Source: Candidatus Cloacimonadota bacterium
GTDB taxonomy: Bacteria > Cloacimonadota > Cloacimonadia > Cloacimonadales > Cloacimonadaceae
Assembly (NCBI GenBank): GCA_016875595.1
Contig: VGPI01000068.1
Span: 1 to 9,897 of the forward strand
Length of the DNA: 9,897 bases
Reading direction: 5' to 3'
In this document: positions 5,977-9,897 of the stretch, in pieces
How positions within the stretch are numbered: the stretch's first letter is position 1
Layout: every line of letters starts with the position of its first letter
The notes under the pieces: generated by a model
What the model was told of the DNA's origin: nothing
What the model saw: the letters and a program-made list of their open reading frames with translations, nothing else
Database searches by the model: none
Translations under genes and position numbers: made by a program

Positions 5977-7100
5977 ACTGTTTTCCGTTTGGCACTGATA
6001 TTGAGAACAACACCGACTGACAAGGAATCAATCAGGTAAGCCGATCCGCCATAACTAATGAAAGGAAGAGTATTACCGGTGGAGGGCAGTATGGACATAG
6101 CCACGCCCATATTGACCAGGGCGTTGATATAAATGTTCATTGCCAGTCCGGCTGCTAAATACACCAGATAGGGAGTGGACTGCCTCTGGGACACCTTGAG
6201 CATTCGGAAAAACAGAAATGAATGCAAGAGAAGAACAACCATAGCACCCAGATAACCAAATTCCTCGCCAATGATAGTATAAACATAATCAGTACGGGCT
6301 TCGGGAAGATAGAAGTGTTTTGCCCTGCCCCGGGAAAAACCGGTTCCCATGATTCGACCGGTGGAAAGGGCGGTTAAACTTTCTCTGACCTGATGCTCCA
6401 TGTCACTTGATAATTTGAGAGCGTCGTCACGAATGAATAAAGAATACTTTCGATAGACCGAGATCCGGTCGCTACGATAAGAAGCGCCCTTCCAGATGAT
6501 ACCAATACCGGCGATCAAGCAAAGCAGCAACAAAGTAAGCACATATCTTTTACGCACTCCGGCATAATACAATAACCCGATAATGGACAGCCCGCTTATG
6601 ACTATGGTACTGAGATGTCGTTCTAGGATGATCAGGGTATAGATGACAAAGGTAATGACAATTGGCACCAGAAAGGTCTTTATGTTTTGCACTATCCCGA
6701 CCTCTTGGATCGAGTCCTGTTTTTTATCAAGCCAGTGTGCAAATAAAAAGATCAGAGCAAACCTGGCAAGGAAACTGGGTTGAAATCCCCATACACGACG
6801 AGTAGCGCCCTTGATGGTGACTCCCTGATATAACACGATGCCCAATAGGATGATGGACAGAATGATCAAAAGAAACGTGAGTTTACGAAACTTGAGCAGG
6901 TTGGGAAAGTATAATGTGAAAAGCACTAAAAGAACAGAAACGATCGAGAATCCCAACTGACGGTAGAAATAGGTCAGGGAATGCAGGACCGAGCTGATAT
7001 CCAGCATTATGACCAGACCGATGACCACCAGGATCAGATACGAAAAGAGGATGTATCTGTCGAAGTCAACTACATAGGATTGTGTTTTAGTTCTTCTCAT
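5973..7100 (-). CDS. ftsW: Septal peptidoglycan glycosyltransferase FtsW (SEDS family)
   Basis: FtsW is the SEDS-family membrane polymerase that links lipid II into glycan strands at the septum, working with a class B PBP (FtsI). The 375-residue protein has about ten hydrophobic segments. Canonical features seen are LPEARTDYVYTIIGEEFG (265-282), whose Asp271 matches the catalytic Asp of SEDS enzymes, and GNTLPFISYGGSAYL (342-356). Two motifs deviate. The usual GAxRW...QPSE-x-x-K appears as GATRRVWGFQPSFLAR (98-113), losing both the Glu and the Lys, and the usual QPDLGT is ERHLST (160-165). FtsW is chosen over RodA because it sits between murD and murG. The ATG at 7100 starts inside murD (14-nt overlap) and has no clear purine-rich ribosome binding site, so it probably depends on ribosomes finishing murD. 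The stop overlaps the murG ATG by four bases. Confidence 0.93.
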   Translation of the reverse strand: MRRTKTQSYVVDFDRYILFSYLILVVIGLVIMLDISSVLHSLTYFYRQLGFSIVSVLLVLFTLYFPNLLKFRKLTFLLIILSIILLGIVLYQGVTIKGATRRVWGFQPSFLARFALIFLFAHWLDKKQDSIQEVGIVQNIKTFLVPIVITFVIYTLIILERHLSTIVISGLSIIGLLYYAGVRKRYVLTLLLLCLIAGIGIIWKGASYRSDRISVYRKYSLFIRDDALKLSSDMEHQVRESLTALSTGRIMGTGFSRGRAKHFYLPEARTDYVYTIIGEEFGYLGAMVVLLLHSFLFFRMLKVSQRQSTPYLVYLAAGLAMNIYINALVNMGVAMSILPSTGNTLPFISYGGSAYLIDSLSVGVVLNISAKRKTV

Positions 7101-8442
7101 ATTCTGCGGCTATCTTGTCCACAATAAACTTGAATGTCTCACCACGGTGTTCAAAGTTTTTGAAATAATCAAAGCTGGCACATGCCGGGGATAGCACAAT
7201 GTTGTCTCCGATATCGGATTCTTCAAAGGCGCGATGGATGCACCCTTCAAAGTCCTCTTCACAGAGAAGTGGAACTTTACCGAGCCAGGTCTGTCGCATC
7301 CGATCCAGTGTCCCACCTGTGATATATGCCTTGATCGCTTTCTCTTTCAAGAGATCTGTCAAGACGCTGAAATCCTCACCCTTATCGGAACCGCCCAAAA
7401 TGATCCGAATGGGTTTATCGAACGAAAGTAGGGCATTTCTGACCGAATCGGTATTGGTCGCTTTGGAATCGTTGTAAAAGGAAATGCCATTGATGGTACG
7501 GACGAACTCCAGACGATGATTGAGGGGGCGGAAACGGGTAATATGTTCCATTGCTTCCTCCATCCTGTTTACCATAACATCTACCGCCAATAGCGCTGCC
7601 ATGGCATTACTGTAGTTGTGTGGACCTCGAATCCCTAGGTTGTATTTGGACAACTGAAAGCTGTCGTATACGTGGATAAAGACCTCATTCATCCATGCAT
7701 CGACGTTGTGGTTATCATAGTGCGAGGAGAAAAACATCTTACGGGCTCTGACCTGATCGATCCGGCTCATTATCTGAGCATCATTCTTGTACAGTATCGC
7801 ATAGTCGGACTCGGTCTGGTTTTCAAAAATGCGAAACTTGGTTCGCGCATAATGAGAGAAGGAAGCGTATCGGTTGAGATGATCGGGTGTAATATTCATC
7901 AGTACCGCTACATCGGGGTGGAATGTATCGATCAAGTCCAATTGAAAACTACTTACTTCCAAAACGATATAATCGTATCCAGGTTTCTCGATCGAAAAAC
8001 CACTGACAGCATCTCCGATGTTTCCAGCCAGTAAGCTTTTATATCCGAGTTCATTAAGTAAATGGTGGATCAAACTCGATGTAGTGCTTTTACCATTGGA
8101 GCCGGTGATGGCGATCAGCTTACTATCGGGTGACTTTATGGTAAAGGCAAATTCTATTTCGCTGATGATCTTGATCCCGGCAGCTATGCCTTTCCTGATG
8201 ATCGGGACATCCAATGGAATGCCGGGGCTGACGATCCATTTATCACAAGCCAACAACCGGTCGGAGTGTCCCCCGAATTCACAATCAAAATCCCGCCTCA
8301 GATCTGCACTGATGTGGACCTCAGATTCCGGGAGCAATTCACTGAGGAAAACCAGTCCGCCTAAGGTCTTAATTTTATAAGCAGCAGCGATTCCGCTTCT
8401 GGCCATGCCGAGAATACCATATTTGCATTGTTGATCGAACAT
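7087..8442 (-). CDS. murD: UDP-N-acetylmuramoyl-L-alanine--D-glutamate ligase
   Basis: MurD is the cytoplasmic ligase that adds D-glutamate to UDP-MurNAc-L-Ala using ATP. At 451 residues it has the usual length. The three Mur domains are visible. The N-terminal UDP-binding domain has GILGMARSG (9-17) and the SPGIP loop (72-76). The central ATPase domain has P-loop GSNGKST (114-120), LEVSSFQLD (161-169) and NITPDHLNRY (183-192), with Lys202 in ARTKFRIF as the expected carbamylated lysine. The C-terminal domain has LNHRLEFV (307-314), NDSKATNTD (324-332), LGGSDKGEDF (349-358), SPACASFDYF (418-427) and RGETF (433-437). A ribosome binding site (AAGGA) six bases before the ATG overlaps the mraY TAA. 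Its own stop lies 14 bases inside ftsW, suggesting coupled translation. The P-loop Ser115 in place of the usual Thr is a mild variation. Confidence 0.97.
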   Translation of the reverse strand: MFDQQCKYGILGMARSGIAAAYKIKTLGGLVFLSELLPESEVHISADLRRDFDCEFGGHSDRLLACDKWIVSPGIPLDVPIIRKGIAAGIKIISEIEFAFTIKSPDSKLIAITGSNGKSTTSSLIHHLLNELGYKSLLAGNIGDAVSGFSIEKPGYDYIVLEVSSFQLDLIDTFHPDVAVLMNITPDHLNRYASFSHYARTKFRIFENQTESDYAILYKNDAQIMSRIDQVRARKMFFSSHYDNHNVDAWMNEVFIHVYDSFQLSKYNLGIRGPHNYSNAMAALLAVDVMVNRMEEAMEHITRFRPLNHRLEFVRTINGISFYNDSKATNTDSVRNALLSFDKPIRIILGGSDKGEDFSVLTDLLKEKAIKAYITGGTLDRMRQTWLGKVPLLCEEDFEGCIHRAFEESDIGDNIVLSPACASFDYFKNFEHRGETFKFIVDKIAAEYEKN

Positions 8443-8451
8443 TACAATTCC

Positions 8452-9564
8452 TTATCGAAGTTTTATTGTTGCCAAAGCCACTGCCACCAGCAGGATCGCT
8501 ACGATCCAGAACCGGATGACGATTTTGACCTCGTGTAATCCCTTGAGCTCATAATGATGATGCAGCGGCGCACAGAGGAATATACGTTTTCCGGAGCCAG
8601 TACGTTGTTTACTCCATTTGAAATAATATCTTTGCATGATCACGGATACTGCTTCGGCGACAAAGATCAAGCCGATAATCATGAAGAACAATTGCTCTCG
8701 CAGAAGGATCGAGATAACTGCCATGATTCCACCCAGTGTCAAGGAACCGGTATCACCCATAAAGACCTGGGCAGGGTATGAATTGAACCACAGAAAGCCT
8801 ATCAAAGTCCCGATCAATGCAGAGATAAAAACGGTCAGTTCTCCAGCTTGGGGGATAAACTGCAGATTTAGGTAATCGGCTATGATGAAGTTACCTTTCA
8901 GGTATGACATGATCCCCAGTCCCATAGCTGCCAGAGCAAGGGTTCCTGAGGCCAATCCATCCAGGCCATCAGTGAGATTGACGGCATTTGATGTTCCTAC
9001 GATCATGAACACGGCAAATGGAATAAAAAACCACCCTAAATGAAGAAATGTATTCTTCAGAAAGGGCACTTGGATATTGGATATGCTTCCTTCGATGCCC
9101 AAATCTGAACTACTATAATAAATGGTCAGAGTCAGGATCACCGCGATGCTGATCTGTCCCCAGAGTTTGTATTTAGGTAACAACCCTTTCTTCAATTTCA
9201 CAAAATTCTTGAGAAAATCATCCAGAAAACCAAATACTCCCAACCAGATGGTTGTCAGATACATCATCAGGATGGCCGGATTGGTCAGGTTGTTCCAAAG
9301 CAGAGATGAGATCAAAAGACTAAACAAAATGATCAATCCACCCATGGTTGGTGTACCTTGCTTGATCCTATGTCTTTCGGGAGCATCTTCATCGATGTGC
9401 TCTACGGCGGATTTCTGTTTCAGTAGTCTGATCAGGTATGGACCTAAAATCAGGGAGATGATCAACCCTGTGAGAAAGGCAGCAATGGAGCGAAAGGTGA
9501 TATAACGAAAAACATTGAACAAAATGGAATAGCGTTCTAATGGGAAAAACAGGTGATAGAACAT
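8452..9564 (-). CDS. mraY: Phospho-N-acetylmuramoyl-pentapeptide-transferase (lipid I synthase)
   Basis: MraY is a polytopic inner-membrane enzyme. It transfers phospho-MurNAc-pentapeptide from UDP to undecaprenyl phosphate, making lipid I. The 370-residue product is close to the usual length of about 360. Visible motifs are FNVFRYITFR (16-25), GTPTMGG (70-76), the Mg-binding FLDD with Asp115/Asp116, NAVNLTDGLDGLA (193-205), FMGDTGSL (268-275, with the conserved Asp271), PLHHHYELKG (333-342) and the final VRFW-like RFW. About ten hydrophobic segments are evident. Compared with E. coli there is a small insert (around 316-326, WSKQRTGSGKR) before the HHH motif; I recall similar inserts in FCB-group proteins, but did not check. 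The start is the ATG at 9564, not the in-frame TTG at 9567, because of ribosome-binding-site spacing. It overlaps the murF stop by one base and is followed nine bases later by murD. Confidence 0.97.
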   Translation of the reverse strand: MFYHLFFPLERYSILFNVFRYITFRSIAAFLTGLIISLILGPYLIRLLKQKSAVEHIDEDAPERHRIKQGTPTMGGLIILFSLLISSLLWNNLTNPAILMMYLTTIWLGVFGFLDDFLKNFVKLKKGLLPKYKLWGQISIAVILTLTIYYSSSDLGIEGSISNIQVPFLKNTFLHLGWFFIPFAVFMIVGTSNAVNLTDGLDGLASGTLALAAMGLGIMSYLKGNFIIADYLNLQFIPQAGELTVFISALIGTLIGFLWFNSYPAQVFMGDTGSLTLGGIMAVISILLREQLFFMIIGLIFVAEAVSVIMQRYYFKWSKQRTGSGKRIFLCAPLHHHYELKGLHEVKIVIRFWIVAILLVAVALATIKLR

Positions 9565-9897
9565 CAATGTCTCCTCTGAATATGGGGAACAACCTTTTCC
9601 AAATGGATCGAGTGAGATGCTTTCAACAAAACTATGGCATTGGATGGGATGTCCTTGAGGATCACGGAATCGATCAATGCACCGACAGTATCGAAATGAA
9701 GGCGATAATCGGCAAATCGGGTAGAATGATAATTATTGGATAGCTGGCCAACACTTATTAAAGTATGATTGCCATATTCACATAGCATCGCTCCGATCAT
9801 TTTATGGTACATCACGGCTGAATCGCCCAGTTCAAGCATATCTCCCAGAATTGCGATATGTGGATTCTCTGGTTTGAATGCAAAGAAGAACTCGATG
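9564..9897 (-). CDS. murF: UDP-N-acetylmuramoyl-tripeptide--D-alanyl-D-alanine ligase, C-terminal part (partial)
   Basis: This is the last 110 residues of MurF; the 5' part lies beyond the window edge. MurF is the cytoplasmic ATP-dependent ligase that adds D-Ala-D-Ala to the UDP-MurNAc-tripeptide, the final soluble step before MraY. The visible part is the C-terminal Mur-ligase domain. It contains ILGDMLELG followed by a conserved His (MYHK), then an ISVGQLS strand, and near the end VLLKASHSIHLEKVV, which corresponds to the family's KGSRGM-LE motif. The open frame runs without a stop up to base 9896, so the commonly predicted internal ATG at 9839 is not a real start. The TGA stop (9566-9564) shares one base with the ATG of mraY, and the mraY ribosome binding site lies inside the 3' end of murF. 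The position just before mraY is the canonical dcw order and supports the call. Confidence 0.93.
   Translation of the reverse strand, partial: IEFFFAFKPENPHIAILGDMLELGDSAVMYHKMIGAMLCEYGNHTLISVGQLSNNYHSTRFADYRLHFDTVGALIDSVILKDIPSNAIVLLKASHSIHLEKVVPHIQRRH
9571..9576 (-). promoter_or_regulatory. Ribosome binding site that decides the mraY start
   Basis: The minus strand reads GAGGAG here, six bases before the ATG at 9564-9562. A TTG codon in the same frame at 9567-9565 would start only three bases after this site, which is too close. The ATG is therefore the better start and gives the family-typical MFYHLF N-terminus. Confidence 0.7.

Noticed and set aside
8554..9505. Plus-strand frames of 75 to 127 codons opposite mraY
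   Set aside because: Mirror images of a conserved membrane protein gene with no independent signals.
1..9897. Hidden novel system, mobile element or CRISPR array
   Set aside because: The window is almost fully occupied by tightly packed core division and wall genes, with no direct repeats, spacer pattern, transposase or integrase motif, or unexplained stretch longer than about 130 bases.

Overview
The window is a continuous stretch of the division and cell wall (dcw) gene cluster, read entirely on the minus strand. In transcription order (high to low coordinates) it holds the 3' end of murF, then mraY, murD, ftsW, murG, murC, ftsQ, ftsA and ftsZ. All nine are recognisable from family motifs, none looks broken, and stops and starts fit the standard bacterial code. 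No mobile element, CRISPR array, rRNA or tRNA was seen.

Layout: from 9897 down to 3485 lies a peptidoglycan-precursor block. MurF completes UDP-MurNAc-pentapeptide and MraY moves it to undecaprenyl phosphate (lipid I). MurG adds GlcNAc (lipid II), and FtsW polymerises lipid II at the septum. MurD and MurC supply the earlier D-Glu and L-Ala ligations. These genes overlap by 1 to 14 nt or are separated by 9 nt, which suggests one transcript with translational coupling. A 65-nt gap (3420-3484), the only sizeable gap between genes, carries two overlapping sigma70-like promoter candidates. After it come ftsQ, ftsA and ftsZ, spaced 1 and 8 nt apart: the divisome scaffold, the membrane anchor and the cytoskeletal ring. 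A strong intrinsic terminator at 131-169 follows ftsZ. The last 130 bases hold no supportable gene.

Organism: a bacterium with roughly balanced base composition and a classical dcw order, but with neither ddl nor murB between murC and ftsQ. The MraY insert before the HHH motif and the non-canonical FtsW motifs point loosely to the FCB group or a related candidate phylum (Cloacimonadota is one guess). This is inference, made without any database search.

I found no undescribed system here. The points worth a second look are local: substitutions at normally conserved positions in FtsZ (T7 loop and the loop after the T3 region), FtsW (the QPSE...K motif) and MurG (second glycine loop), plus the promoter and operator-like structure in the murC-ftsQ gap.
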